Assembly (NCBI RefSeq): GCF_001613385.1
Contig: NZ_BDCG01000023.1
Span: 124,001 to 188,000 of the forward strand
Source of the DNA: Nocardia flavorosea NBRC 108225
Lineage (GTDB): Bacteria; Actinomycetota; Actinomycetes; Mycobacteriales; Mycobacteriaceae
Direction: 5' to 3'
DNA length: 64,000 bases
Positions 26,855-36,910 of the stretch are shown piece by piece. The position numbers and the translations under genes are program-made. Within the stretch, counting starts at the first letter, position 1, and the number at the start of each line of letters is the position of its first letter. The notes beneath the pieces are model-generated. The model made no database searches and had not been told where the DNA came from. It was given only the letters and a program-made list of their open reading frames with translations.

Positions 26855-27538
26855 TCAGCCGGGTCGCCCGGCTGCGAATTCGCCGGCCAGTTCGGTGAAC
26901 ACCGCGCGATTCAACACGAAGGCCTGCTTACCCTCGTCCAGAATGCGGCGCTGTTCGAGTTCGTCGGCGCCGATACGGTCGAGCAGGGCGCGGTATTCCC
27001 GTTTGAACGCCGCCGGATTACCGATGCCGTCGAAAACGTAGAAGCGCACGCCATCCCCGCGATGCGGCAGATCCCAGAGCTTTTCGGCATGCCCGCGGAT
27101 CACCTGCCCGCCGGACAGGTCGCCCAGATACCGCGTGTAGTGGTGCGCGATATAGCCACCCGGCCAGGTGCGGGCGCATTCCTCGATCCGCGCGGCGTAG
27201 GTGGCGGTGGCGGGTAGCGGGTTCAGCTGTGCGCGCCAGCCCGGCCCGGCCAGATGCGCCAGATCGCGTTCCAGCTCCGCCGTACGCGCGAGTTCCGGTT
27301 TGATGAACGGGCCCGCCACCGGGTCGGCGGCGAGGGCGTCGGTGTGCTCCTCCAGCGCCTGGTAGATGAACCAGAGCTGCGCGGTGTAGCGGCAGTAGGA
27401 CTCGATGCCGAGTACTCCGGCGAGCATCTCGGTGATGAAGGTCGAATTCTCCGCTTCCTCGTGTTCGCGCGCGGTGGCCTCCCGGATGCGCGTGGAGAAG
27501 GGGGCGGCCGGGTCGGCGGTTTCGGTGGTCTCCGGCAT
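26855..27538 (-). CDS. hmuO: Heme oxygenase
   Basis: A 227-residue heme oxygenase of the HmuO type that opens heme to biliverdin, CO and iron. The axial heme ligand is His26 in ATAREHEEAE, and the distal-helix glycine motif YTRYLGDLSGGQVIRGH is present. It releases iron from host or environmental heme. No heme transporter lies beside it in this window. It is the last gene before the FAD dehydrogenase on the same strand. Confidence 0.92.
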   Translation of the reverse strand: MPETTETADPAAPFSTRIREATAREHEEAENSTFITEMLAGVLGIESYCRYTAQLWFIYQALEEHTDALAADPVAGPFIKPELARTAELERDLAHLAGPGWRAQLNPLPATATYAARIEECARTWPGGYIAHHYTRYLGDLSGGQVIRGHAEKLWDLPHRGDGVRFYVFDGIGNPAAFKREYRALLDRIGADELEQRRILDEGKQAFVLNRAVFTELAGEFAAGRPG

Positions 27539-27674
27539 ACATCAAACCCTTCCTGCGAACAGGGCGGCCGATCGCCGCACCATCACGCGGCCGCCGGTGG
27601 CGTGGCAGGTCACCACGCCACCGACAGCCGGCAACCCGACGATACCGGGCGCACACCACCTGTGGGGATGTCCG

Positions 27675-29759
27675 TCAGCCGGCGTCGGAACGCCGGGACG
27701 CCGGTAGCGGCTCGGTCGGGACCGGGCCTGATTCGCCGGCACCCACACCCACCGGCTCGGCCGCGGCGCCGACGCCGACGGGCTCGGGCGGCGAGAACGG
27801 TATCGCCGCGGTGGGCAGCATATCCTCGGCCATGCCCAGTGCCGCGGTGGGCAGGGCCAGCAGATCGGCGGGCAGCACCGGCATCTCACGCATCTCCGGC
27901 GCCGCGGCCGTGCCCGCGGTATCGGGCCCGGCCGGCGGCTGCGCCGATACGGCCGAACTCAACGGCGCCGGATCCAGGTCGCGGGTCCAGACGTGGTGAT
28001 CCACTCCGGAGACCGTGGCCCGCCCACGCCCGGACGGCACCGGCGGTTGCGGAGCGGTGACCCGCGGCGCCTGCGGTGCGACCGGGCGGGGTGCCTGCGG
28101 TAATTGTCCAGCGGCCGGGAATCCCACCGGCATATCCGGTGAAGCCATCACTGCGGCGGGTGCGGCGCCCAGTACCGGACCGTGCGCGCGACCCGACGCG
28201 GTGGCCCGCCGCTTGCCGAGGTTCACCGAGTACAGGCGTTTGGCCAGATGCACCGACGGCAGCCGTTTGCGCGTGACCACCGGGCGCCGCAGGGCGCCGA
28301 ACTTGCGCAGGATCGGCGGGCGGCGCACGGTCCGGTCGAACCATTCGCCGAGGGTCACCCCACCGGCCAGCGCGCAGCCGATACCGAACGCGGCCAGCAG
28401 CTGGTCCGCGCCGCGGGTGATCTCGTCGTTGAGCATGCCGTACAGCCCGCGGTAGATGCTCAGGCCGGGCAGCAGCGGGGTGATACCGGCGAGCGCTACG
28501 ACCAGCGGCGGCGTCAGCGCCCGCCGGGCGAGCAGACCACCGACCATACCGATCACCACGGCCGCCGCACCTGCGGCGAACACCGGACCGAATCCGGCCG
28601 CCATCACCAGCAGATAGCAGATGGTGCCCATGGCGCCGCCGCCGGCGGCCGCGGCGAGTGCCCGTTTCTCCGCGTAGCAGGCGAGGCAGAAGGCCAGTGC
28701 CGCGGTGGCTCCGGCCAGGACCTGTACCGGCAGATTGGTCAGCGCGTGGCTGGGGCCGAGATCCAGGGGCACCGTCGCGTCGAACGCCTCGCCGATTCGC
28801 AGAGTGATCGCGATACCGGCGATGATTCCACCCGTCATCATCAGCAGTTCGAGCATCCGCGCGCCCGCGGTGATCGGGGCCCCGGTGATCGCGTCCTGTA
28901 CCGAGCCCACCAGGCTCAGCCCACTCAGCAGCACCGTGATCCCGGCCGCGATGATCAGCGTCGGACTCACCGAGATACCCAGCGGTTCGGCCACGGCGGC
29001 GAGTACCACCGCCGGTGTTGCCGCAATGGCACCGCCCACCAGATGCTGGAAGAAGAACGGCAGCCCGTACCGATTGAGTGTGCGGTTGGTCCGGTCGATC
29101 AGGGCGGTGGTGATGAAGCTCAGTGCGACGACGAGAACGCCGCCGCCGAGGAGCAGCGAGATTGCCGCGGCCATCAGCGACCAGCCGAAGGTTGCCGTCC
29201 ACCGCTTGTACGGGTGCGGTGCCGAGGTGATGGCGTCCAGGGCCGCGCGTGCCTCATGCGGCGGCACGATCTCGCGACGGATCCGGCGGGTGAGCCGGTC
29301 CACCGCCGCGAGCCGGGTGAAGTCCAGCGAGCGGTACTGCACCACCCGCATGGAACTGACCGGCGGCAGCCGCCGGCCGCGATGCACCGAGATGCGGATG
29401 GCGTTGTAGGTGACCTCGACATCGCACTCCGACAGGCCATAGGTGGCGACGATGAAGCGCACCGTGGTCTCGGTATCGGTAACGGCGGAGCCGGAGGCCA
29501 GCACCACTTCGCCCATCCGAATGGCCAGATCCATGACTTCGGCCACCGTGGCGTCGTCGGTGAGATCGATCGGCTGCAGCGGAGCGGGTGCGGAGACGAT
29601 CGTATCGGCGGTGGCGGGGCGGTCGGCGACCAGCTTCTTGATGGCACCGGTGATCACAGGCAAACGCAGGGGAGTACGCCGATGCTCGGCATACCCCGAC
29701 GGGTCCGGAGAGATCTGTGGTGGAGAGGTCGCTCCTTCCAGGAATCCTTGCGCAGCCAT
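27675..29759 (-). CDS. ThrE-type threonine/serine exporter with long C-terminal tail
   Basis: A 694-residue membrane protein. An N-terminal soluble part (DLAIRMGEVVLASGSAVTDTETTVRFIVATYGL) and about ten hydrophobic helices match the DUF1212/ThrE2 layout of C. glutamicum ThrE, which exports threonine and serine. The last 200 or so residues, after the final helix, are a Pro/Ala-rich cytoplasmic tail with no recognised domain; it is far longer than needed for the family. The start ATG at 29759 follows an AT-rich upstream region with a small inverted repeat. Confidence 0.82.
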   Translation of the reverse strand: MAAQGFLEGATSPPQISPDPSGYAEHRRTPLRLPVITGAIKKLVADRPATADTIVSAPAPLQPIDLTDDATVAEVMDLAIRMGEVVLASGSAVTDTETTVRFIVATYGLSECDVEVTYNAIRISVHRGRRLPPVSSMRVVQYRSLDFTRLAAVDRLTRRIRREIVPPHEARAALDAITSAPHPYKRWTATFGWSLMAAAISLLLGGGVLVVALSFITTALIDRTNRTLNRYGLPFFFQHLVGGAIAATPAVVLAAVAEPLGISVSPTLIIAAGITVLLSGLSLVGSVQDAITGAPITAGARMLELLMMTGGIIAGIAITLRIGEAFDATVPLDLGPSHALTNLPVQVLAGATAALAFCLACYAEKRALAAAAGGGAMGTICYLLVMAAGFGPVFAAGAAAVVIGMVGGLLARRALTPPLVVALAGITPLLPGLSIYRGLYGMLNDEITRGADQLLAAFGIGCALAGGVTLGEWFDRTVRRPPILRKFGALRRPVVTRKRLPSVHLAKRLYSVNLGKRRATASGRAHGPVLGAAPAAVMASPDMPVGFPAAGQLPQAPRPVAPQAPRVTAPQPPVPSGRGRATVSGVDHHVWTRDLDPAPLSSAVSAQPPAGPDTAGTAAAPEMREMPVLPADLLALPTAALGMAEDMLPTAAIPFSPPEPVGVGAAAEPVGVGAGESGPVPTEPLPASRRSDAG

Positions 29760-30107
29760 AGCCGCGAAGGTAGTGGCCGAAGGGGGCTCTTTTCCACCGG
29801 AAAATAGGTCGGATGAATGTGATCTTTGTTACGTGCCGGTTTATTTGCGGTTTCAAATGGAAAAAGGGACGCGTTTGCCCAGCTCGGCGCGGTCTCATCT
29901 GTGCGTCGGCCGCCGCCGGGGCCGCGTTACGTACTCCGCGCCGATACGCCCGGCGCATAGCTCCGGCCGCGGTACGGACTCCGGCCGGCCTCGCCCGGTC
30001 CTGCGGGCATACCCGCGCACACCGCGACCATGTACGCCCGTCGACACCGCGACCGTGTGCGGTTTGTCGCCGGGCTTCGCCCCACCACGGCCGTTAGGGT
30101 CGAAGGC
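29760..30107. other. Intergenic region between divergent exporter and acyl-CoA oxidase genes
   Basis: 348 bp. The first 130 bp are AT-rich and should carry promoters. TTTTCC (29790-29795) and GGAAAA (29799-29804) form a short inverted repeat, a possible regulator site. Near 30018-30058 the motif ACACCGCGACC occurs twice about 23 bp apart. No gene is seen. Confidence 0.5.
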
Positions 30108-32039
30108 ATGAGCACCGGCAGCACTGCGACAGCACAACAGTTACGGCAGGCACTGGACGGACCGTGGAGCGAAGTCCGGGAAGAAGCCCGCACCCAGCTC
30201 GCGGACGGGCGGTTCGCCGGTGACCCCGATCTGGACCTCCCCGCCGCCCGCGCCCGGGTACTGGAACAGATGCGCGAGATAGCGAAACTCGGCCTCGCCG
30301 ATCGCGGGTTCCGGCGTGAGCACGGCGGCACGAGCGAGCCCGGCGCCGCCGTGGTCGGATTGGAGATGCTCGCCTACGCGGATCTCTCACTGTGGGTGAA
30401 ATCCGGGGTGCAGTGGGGTCTGTTCGGAGGCGCCGTGGAGAACCTGGGCACCGAACGGCACACCGAGTACATCCGGCGCCTGATCACGCTGGACCTGCTC
30501 GGCTGTTTCGCGATGACCGAATCCGGGCACGGCAGCGACGTCGCGAATCTGGAAACCACCGCCACCTACGACCCGGCCACCGAAGAGTTCGTGATCCACA
30601 CCCCGACCCCCTCGGCGCGCAAGGACTATATCGGCGGCGCCGCCGAACACGCACGGATGGCAGCGGTGTTCGCGCAGTTGCGGACACCGGCGGGTGAACA
30701 CGGGGTGCACTGCCTGCTGGTCCCGATCCGGGACGAACAAGGCAACGACCTGCCCGGTGTCACCACCTCCGACTGCGGCCGCAAAGGTGGCCTGGCGGGC
30801 GTGGACAACGGCCGGATCGTCTTCGACCAGGTGCGGATACCGCGGGAGAATCTGCTCAACCGCTACGGCGAGGTCGCCCCGGACGGCACCTACAGTTCCG
30901 ATATCGACAATCCCAGCCGCCGTTTCTTCACCACTCTCGGCACCCTGGTGCGCGGCCGGGTCAGTGTGGGTGGCGCCGCGGCCGCCGGGGCCCGGGTGGC
31001 CTTGAGTATCGCGCTGCGCTATGCACTGAAACGCCGTCAGTTCGGCAATCCCGACGACGGCGGCGAAACTCTGCTGCTGGACTACCGGATGCATCAGCGC
31101 CGCCTGCTCCCATTGCTGGCCCGCTCGTACGCGCTGGCCTTCGCGCAGAACGATCTGGTCCGCCGGATGCATCTGGTGCAGACCGGTCAGGATATCGACC
31201 CGCATTCGCAGCGTGCCCTCGAGAAGCGGGCCGCGGGGCTGAAGGTGGCGCAGACGCGGCATGCGACCCGCGCCATCCAGGAATGCCGGGAGGCCTGCGG
31301 CGGTGCCGGCTATCTCACCGAGAACCGCCTGGTCACACTGAAGGCCGATACCGATGTGTTCACCACCTTCGAGGGTGACAATGTGGTGCTCACCCAGCTG
31401 GTCGCCAAGGAGATCCTCACCGCTTACGCCGACGAGGTGCGCGACCTCGACGCCCTCGGCTGGGTCCGCTTCGCCGCGACCATGGCCGGTGATGTGGTGC
31501 GCAAACGTTCCGGCGTGCGCCAGCTGATCCAGACCCTGCGCGACCGCAGCGGTGAAACCGTCGATGAGGGCGATCTCGGTAAACGCGCCACTCAGCTGCA
31601 GTTGTTCGCCGACCGCGAGGACTACCTCACCCGTACCGCCGCCCACCGGCTGCGCGCCCGGGCCGAGGAAACCGGGCCCTTCGAGGCATTCAACAATGCG
31701 CAGGACCATATCCTCGCGGCCGGGTCCGCCCATATCGATCGGCTGGTACTCGAGGCGTTCATCGAGGGGATCGCCGATATCGAGGACGAGCAGGCTCGCG
31801 CGCTGGCCGAAACCGTCTGCGATCTCTACGTGTACTCCGTGCTGGAGGAGAACTCCGCCTGGTTCATCATGCACCGTTTCATCTCGGTCGAACGGGCGAA
31901 GGCCATCCGGCGCGGTGTGAACGAACTGGTCGACCGCCTCCGCCCGGAGGCCCTCACCCTGGTGGAAGCACTCGGTGTCCCCGAATCGATGCTGAACGCT
32001 GCCATGCTGGACGACGCCAGCGTCTACGAACGGCAATAG
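30108..32039 (+). CDS. Acyl-CoA oxidase/dehydrogenase family protein
   Basis: A 643-residue flavoprotein of the acyl-CoA oxidase type, which makes the trans-2,3-enoyl-CoA in beta-oxidation. Family features are MTESGHGSDVANLETTATYD, the FAD region ALRYALKRRQFG, the ECREACGGAGYL motif and TFEGDNVVLTQL. The length fits the oxidase group rather than short dehydrogenases. The ATG at 30108 was chosen for its homology start; an upstream open frame lacks it. It stands alone between two divergent or unrelated genes. Confidence 0.85.
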   Translation: MSTGSTATAQQLRQALDGPWSEVREEARTQLADGRFAGDPDLDLPAARARVLEQMREIAKLGLADRGFRREHGGTSEPGAAVVGLEMLAYADLSLWVKSGVQWGLFGGAVENLGTERHTEYIRRLITLDLLGCFAMTESGHGSDVANLETTATYDPATEEFVIHTPTPSARKDYIGGAAEHARMAAVFAQLRTPAGEHGVHCLLVPIRDEQGNDLPGVTTSDCGRKGGLAGVDNGRIVFDQVRIPRENLLNRYGEVAPDGTYSSDIDNPSRRFFTTLGTLVRGRVSVGGAAAAGARVALSIALRYALKRRQFGNPDDGGETLLLDYRMHQRRLLPLLARSYALAFAQNDLVRRMHLVQTGQDIDPHSQRALEKRAAGLKVAQTRHATRAIQECREACGGAGYLTENRLVTLKADTDVFTTFEGDNVVLTQLVAKEILTAYADEVRDLDALGWVRFAATMAGDVVRKRSGVRQLIQTLRDRSGETVDEGDLGKRATQLQLFADREDYLTRTAAHRLRARAEETGPFEAFNNAQDHILAAGSAHIDRLVLEAFIEGIADIEDEQARALAETVCDLYVYSVLEENSAWFIMHRFISVERAKAIRRGVNELVDRLRPEALTLVEALGVPESMLNAAMLDDASVYERQ

Positions 32040-32364
32040 CGGGGCGCCGACCGTGCGGGCAGCCGGGCCCGTCTCCGATATGTACGCCGGCCATTGCGCC
32101 GATCGGTGCATACGGTTCGACCACTACGGCGGGCCCGGATCCCGTTGTCCGTGCCCGGCAGTCCAGTGGGTCACGCATAGCGGTGGCCCCGTCGCCCGGC
32201 GGAAACCCAGCGGCGAAGCTCGGCGCCGCCGGGTACGAGACGAAGGCGGGTACCCCGGGTATGACAGCTGAACCCAGCAGGTCATGGGTGTGTACGGTCG
32301 CGGGTGTCGCGCTGGGCGCCGCGGTCAGGGATGAACCGGATGGTGCGGTGCCGCGACATAGGGG
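32040..32364. other. Intergenic region without recognisable gene
   Basis: 325 bp between the convergent acyl-CoA oxidase and PAP2 genes. Short open frames here lack homology and ribosome-binding sites. No clear terminator hairpin was found. Confidence 0.5.
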
Positions 32365-33162
32365 TCAGCGCGGGCGCGGCCCGAAAGTGCGGCGGAGGCA
32401 CACCGAGACCCAGTAGAGGGCGATGGTCAGCGAGATCCCTGCGGCTGCCCCGCCGATGATATCGGTGGCGTGGTGGTAGTCGAGCGCGATCATGCCGGCC
32501 CCGCCCGCACACCAGACGGCCGTGGCGAGCGCGACGATCACCGCCCGGGCCCGCGCGGAGCGCAGCAACAGGACCAATGCTGTGATCACCGAGACGAGAT
32601 GCACGGTATGGCCGCTCGGATACGCGAGATAGTCGTGCAGCGGCCGCCCCCACCAGGGTTTCAGCGCCCAGGTGTTGACCGCCACCGCGAGCTCCGGCGC
32701 CAGGACGACGGTTGCCGCCTCCCACCACCGGCGTTGCCAGGTGAACCACAGCGCGCTACCGCAGAGCAGCGCGAGTACGACTCCCGTGTTGGTCGCCAGC
32801 GCGAGGACCTCGGCCACCCAGGGCCGCGGATCCAGCCGTGGGTCCACACGCGACCCGATCGCCAGATCGAAGGTGGTGGGCCCGCCGCCTGGCGGGAACG
32901 ACCAGGGTAACGCCGCCGCCACCGTCGCTGCGGTCGCCGCGACGACTCCGGTGCCGAGAGGGCCGGCGGCCTGCGGTATCGAGGCGGTAACCAGGTGCGG
33001 GCCCGGCGCTCGATCCCGGTGGGCGGGGGGCAGGTGCGCCGGTGGCCCCGGGCGAGTCGGGGCCGGGCGGTGATCGTCTCCGGTAGGCCGATCCGCGGGA
33101 CACGGGTTCGGCGCGCCGGATGTGGTGCTCACCAGCCGACCATATCCATCGCGGGCGGCCAC
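32365..33162 (-). CDS. PAP2-family phosphatase
   Basis: A 265-residue membrane phosphatase of the PAP2 type. The three motifs are visible: KPWWGRP, PSGHTVH and DYHHATD (motif 3 lacks the usual arginine spacing but keeps His and Asp). Five or so hydrophobic helices surround them. An N-terminal stretch of about 60 residues is Pro/Arg-rich and may be partly non-coding; a later start is possible. It could act on lipid phosphates such as undecaprenyl or phosphatidyl phosphates. Confidence 0.8.
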   Translation of the reverse strand: MAARDGYGRLVSTTSGAPNPCPADRPTGDDHRPAPTRPGPPAHLPPAHRDRAPGPHLVTASIPQAAGPLGTGVVAATAATVAAALPWSFPPGGGPTTFDLAIGSRVDPRLDPRPWVAEVLALATNTGVVLALLCGSALWFTWQRRWWEAATVVLAPELAVAVNTWALKPWWGRPLHDYLAYPSGHTVHLVSVITALVLLLRSARARAVIVALATAVWCAGGAGMIALDYHHATDIIGGAAAGISLTIALYWVSVCLRRTFGPRPR

Positions 33163-33271
33163 GGGGTAATCCGTCGTGCGGCGACGGCTCGGCGCAGCGA
33201 TGTACGGGCGGCTCGGTCCGGTCGTGCCGATACGTCCGCTGTGGTCTGCCGGCTCACCGATTTCCTGCGGC

Positions 33272-34162
33272 TCAGCCGGGCCCGTAGGTCACGAAGGCCG
33301 TGATCACGAACCACAGGACCCATGCCACCGCGACGAAGATTCCGAGCGCGTAGAGCGCGCGCATAACGGCCCGGCCGAAATCGATATCGCCGGTCTCTCT
33401 GGGATACAGCAGCCACGGGCTGTACCAGGGTGCGCGGAACCGGCGTGCGCCCGCGAGCCGTTCCATCTCGGCCAGATCCTCGGCGTACTGCTCCGCCTCC
33501 GCCTGGGCGGGACTGCCGTGCCACCGCGTGACATCGATCGGGCCGAGGAAACCCTCGTCGATCAGTAGCTGGGGTGCGGGGAGGTACGCCAGGATTCCCA
33601 GACCGCGGAATGCGGCGGCCACGTCGTTGGCGGTCCAGCGGTGCGATTCGCGTTCGGCGAGGACACCGAAATAGTGCCGCAGTCGTTCGGGATCGTTGCC
33701 GACGATCACATCGAAACTCGGGTCTTGCACTTTCTGATCGATCTGCACCGGGACAGGCTGGAACGGCACGATCAACGCGACACCGTGCACCATGCGCTGC
33801 CCGAGCCCGCGCGCGGCCAGCCAGTTCTGCATTGCGAAAGTGTGTTCGCGGGACCGTTCCAGCAGCGAGCGGTCGTCGGCGGCCTCCAAGTCCGCGCGAA
33901 CCCCGTTGAGCGTCGACCTGCCGGTGAGCGGAACGTGCAGAGTGCCACCCTGATCGCTGCGCAGGCCCGCCACATCGATGACAACGCAGCTCGTGGGTGT
34001 CCACACCACGGCATCGAAGTGGTGGATCTCGTTGTCGTACCGCAGATCGCAGTTGAGGATCGCCACTCCGTGTGGACTGTCGACCGTGCCCCAGCCGCTG
34101 AGCCAATCGATGAGGGACCGCTCGGCAAAACTGTCGGTGCCGTCCTGAACCTGCACGAGCAT
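33272..34162 (-). CDS. NERD-domain protein with C-terminal membrane helix
   Basis: A 296-residue protein. The N-terminal half is a nuclease-related (NERD) domain: ERSLIDWLSGWGTVDSPHGV, EIHHFDAVVWTPTSCVVIDV with the core D and the hydrophobic strand, and later GVALIVPFQPVPVQ. NERD domains resemble restriction-type nucleases but often lack proof of activity. A hydrophobic helix lies near the C-terminus (ALYALGIFVAVAWVLWFVITAFV). Its role is unknown. It starts at the ATG at 34162, 64 bp from the end of the DUF2252 gene upstream. Confidence 0.75.
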   Translation of the reverse strand: MLVQVQDGTDSFAERSLIDWLSGWGTVDSPHGVAILNCDLRYDNEIHHFDAVVWTPTSCVVIDVAGLRSDQGGTLHVPLTGRSTLNGVRADLEAADDRSLLERSREHTFAMQNWLAARGLGQRMVHGVALIVPFQPVPVQIDQKVQDPSFDVIVGNDPERLRHYFGVLAERESHRWTANDVAAAFRGLGILAYLPAPQLLIDEGFLGPIDVTRWHGSPAQAEAEQYAEDLAEMERLAGARRFRAPWYSPWLLYPRETGDIDFGRAVMRALYALGIFVAVAWVLWFVITAFVTYGPG

Positions 34163-34226
34163 GGTGACCGCCCTTCGCGTCCGAACCGGGACTCCTGCGG
34201 CGCCGAGCGCGGCGCACTTCTCGAAA

Positions 34227-35633
34227 CTACCGGTCCGGCTCCTCCGCCGGAAGTTTCCCCGCCCGAACGGCGGCGGCGAGTCCGTCGTGATCGGCTTCCG
34301 TGCGATCGGCGTAGCGCACCGCGAAATCGGCCACGGCTCCGTCGAAGTCGGCGTTTTCGCCGAGGTAGCCGTGGATCAACCGGGGATCGAGGGAACGGGC
34401 GTGGGCGCGCGCCAGCAGGGCACCGGCGAGCCGGCCGTAATCGTCGAGATCGTGCGGTTCGAGTTCTTCCGGCGCTATTCCGCCCTTGAGATTGCGGAAC
34501 TGGCGGACGATGAACGGCAGTTCCCGGTTGCCGCCGCCGGGCTGTGGAATCGCCATGGTGGTCCAGCCGAGAAGGATATCGGTTTCCGTCTGAACCAGCC
34601 TGGCACCCTGGACAATTCGCTTGCCTTCGTGTTTCGGTGCGGCGATCCCGAGTACCGATGCCAAGGCCGAAGGCGCGGCCTGTTTGAGCTGCAATACCAG
34701 TACTTCACCCGAATTGCCGTGCAACAGAGCGACATAGCTGTGCATACCGACGCTACCGGTGCCGACGATCCGGAACGCGATATCGGCGACGGCGAACCGC
34801 CCCAGCAGTCCCTGCCGGGATTCGCGCAGACTCGACCCGTAACGTTCCAGTGCATCGATGGCCGCGTCCTCCACCTCCTGTGCCACGGTGGTCAGGATCG
34901 GCGGATCGCTGACGAAACGATGACTTTCGATACCCGTTTCGTGATCGTCGATATGTGTCCATTTGCGGACGACTCTCTCGCTGGTGTTCTTACGCGCCTT
35001 CTTGGCGGCCTTCTTGAAGTTGTCCAGCAGATCGTCGGCTTCGACGCGATCCAGAATCGATTCGTCGGCCAGGGCCGACCATGAGGTCAGGAACGGCCGC
35101 TGCGCCAGCGCCGCGGCGGTGCGCCGGTAACTGCGCGCGGCATCGGCAGCGGCGGTACGGCATTCGTCCTCGTTTGCGCCGCCGACCCGCCCGGCCAGGA
35201 CCAGACTCGCTGCCAGCCGTTCCAGGTCCCATTCCCATGGTCCCGGTACGGTTTCGTCGAAATCGTTGATATCCATGACGATTTCGCCCCGCGAGGTGCC
35301 GTACAGGCCGAAGTTGCCCGCATGTGCGTCACCGCAGAGTTGGGCGTGGAACCCGGTATCCGGACTACCCGCCAGGTCGAGGGCCATCAGACCGGCCGCG
35401 CCCCGGTAGAACGCGAACGGCGACGCCAGCATCCGGCCGATCCGTAACGGGACCAGATGTTCGAGCCGGCCCTTGTTGGTCGCCTCGACGAATTCGACGA
35501 TCGACGGCCGGCCCTCGGTGCGGATCGCGCGATCCCGTGCGGTAAGCGACACCCGGTCGCGGACCGCGCGGCCACGGGCCAGCATGTCCTCGGCGGGGAT
35601 ATACGAGCGCAAGGGGATCCGACTGTTCGACAC
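34227..35633 (-). CDS. DUF2252 domain-containing protein
   Basis: A 468-residue protein matching the DUF2252 pattern over its length: LVPLRIGRMLASPFAFYRGAAGLMALDLA, LCGDAHAGNFGLYG, VMDINDFDETVPGPWEWDLERLAASLVLA and SVGMHSYVALLHG. The GDAHxxNFG and DFDE motifs recall the aminoglycoside phosphotransferase/kinase fold, so ATP-dependent activity is possible but not known. The GTG at 35633 matches the usual family length; the open frame upstream has no homology. Confidence 0.8.
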   Translation of the reverse strand: MSNSRIPLRSYIPAEDMLARGRAVRDRVSLTARDRAIRTEGRPSIVEFVEATNKGRLEHLVPLRIGRMLASPFAFYRGAAGLMALDLAGSPDTGFHAQLCGDAHAGNFGLYGTSRGEIVMDINDFDETVPGPWEWDLERLAASLVLAGRVGGANEDECRTAAADAARSYRRTAAALAQRPFLTSWSALADESILDRVEADDLLDNFKKAAKKARKNTSERVVRKWTHIDDHETGIESHRFVSDPPILTTVAQEVEDAAIDALERYGSSLRESRQGLLGRFAVADIAFRIVGTGSVGMHSYVALLHGNSGEVLVLQLKQAAPSALASVLGIAAPKHEGKRIVQGARLVQTETDILLGWTTMAIPQPGGGNRELPFIVRQFRNLKGGIAPEELEPHDLDDYGRLAGALLARAHARSLDPRLIHGYLGENADFDGAVADFAVRYADRTEADHDGLAAAVRAGKLPAEEPDR

Positions 35634-36160
35634 CGGGTAACCGTACCCACGGTGATCGTGGTCCGCGCCGGGATCACAGCGAGGTTTCGGTACGCCGTAC
35701 CCGTTCGTGCTCGTGCCGGCGCAGAATCGAGTGGTTCCGGCAGGTGCGGGCTGCTCGGTCTCGATCCCGGTGCGCACTCGCCGTGCTGCTCGGTCAGGTC
35801 GTGGCCCCGTCACGGTGAGCCTCTGCGGTGTTGTCCAGAGCCGCCGCCGGGCGTGCCGCGGTCCGGTGAGCACAGCTCGGCCGGGCTCGGTGTAGGTCAC
35901 CGCCGGTCCGGCAGCCCCGGCGCCGCGTCCGGGCGAGAACCTGGATGTGGCCGGAAGCATCACCCGAATGCCGCATCCGACATGCCGTTCACGCGCGGCA
36001 GTGAGACCGGAAGGCCGATCCGGAACGAACCGCGCCGGCCCGACATGATCTTTCTCTCACTCATACCGGGGGTACCGAGTGTTCGACGCTCGTTACGTCT
36101 CCGCGACCCGCGCGGGGGTCGTGCTGGCCTCTGTGGAGGTCGTGCGGTAAGCACTGGCAT
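35634..36160. other. Intergenic region between DUF2252 gene and pgsA-like gene
   Basis: 527 bp between two divergent genes. No protein family is recognisable in any frame. The promoters of both genes must lie here, but no clear motif stands out. Confidence 0.5.
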
Positions 36161-36868
36161 GTGACGAGTGATTCGGGAACCGGCGGATCCGAGACCACGG
36201 CCGCGGGCCGGCGATCCGGCGGTGCCCTCGCGGCGGTGCTGTCGGATCGGCTGCTCACCGTCCCCAATGTGCTGAGCCTGCTGCGGTTGATCGGTGTTCC
36301 GGTCTTCCTCTGGTTGCTGCTGGTGGAGCGGGCCGACGGCTGGGCGTTCACCCTGCTGATCCTCAGCGGGCTGACGGATTTCCTGGACGGCAAACTCGCC
36401 CGGTTGCTCGACCAGTCGTCGCGGCTGGGGGCCCTGCTGGACCCGTTCGTCGACCGGCTCTACCTGGTGACCACCCTCGCCGCATTCGTCGCCCGCGGTC
36501 TCATCCCCTGGTGGGTGGCAGCACTGCTCATCGGCCGCGATCTGGTGCTCACACTCACGCTCCCGGTGTACCGCCGCCGCGACCTCGACCCGCCCGAGGT
36601 CATCTATCTGGGGAAGGCCGCCACGTTCGCGCTCATGTCGGCTTTGCCCTGGATGCTGGCCGGAGAGATGGACTGGGTAGGCGACGGCTTCGGGCGCGCC
36701 TTCGGTGGGGCACTGCTCATCTGGGGTACTGCGGTCTATGTCTGGACCGGCCTGTTGTATCTCGGCCGCGCGATCGCCGTCGCGCGACGGGTGCCCCGGA
36801 CCGCGGACCGCCCCGGCGGCGGCCCGGGTCGGGATACCGGCGCGGCGAACCCCGGCGGGCTCGCATAG
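36161..36868 (+). CDS. CDP-alcohol phosphatidyltransferase (PgsA2-like)
   Basis: A 235-residue membrane enzyme with the CDP-alcohol motif D-G-x2-A-R-x8-G-x3-D-x3-D, here DGKLARLLDQSSRLGALLDPFVD. Several hydrophobic helices surround it. Such enzymes join a CDP-lipid to an alcohol to make phospholipids; the position before gcvH-garA fits M. tuberculosis Rv1822 (pgsA2). It starts with GTG. The gene is followed 42 bp later by gcvH. Confidence 0.85.
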   Translation: MTSDSGTGGSETTAAGRRSGGALAAVLSDRLLTVPNVLSLLRLIGVPVFLWLLLVERADGWAFTLLILSGLTDFLDGKLARLLDQSSRLGALLDPFVDRLYLVTTLAAFVARGLIPWWVAALLIGRDLVLTLTLPVYRRRDLDPPEVIYLGKAATFALMSALPWMLAGEMDWVGDGFGRAFGGALLIWGTAVYVWTGLLYLGRAIAVARRVPRTADRPGGGPGRDTGAANPGGLA

Positions 36869-36910
36869 AGTTGCTGCATCGTGCACGACGACACGAGGAA
36901 AGGACACCAC

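Noticed and set aside
25184..27217. Long open frame of 677 codons on the plus strand
   Set aside because: It lies opposite the FAD dehydrogenase and heme oxygenase genes, which have clear domains. Its residue pattern is that of a GC-rich mirror frame.
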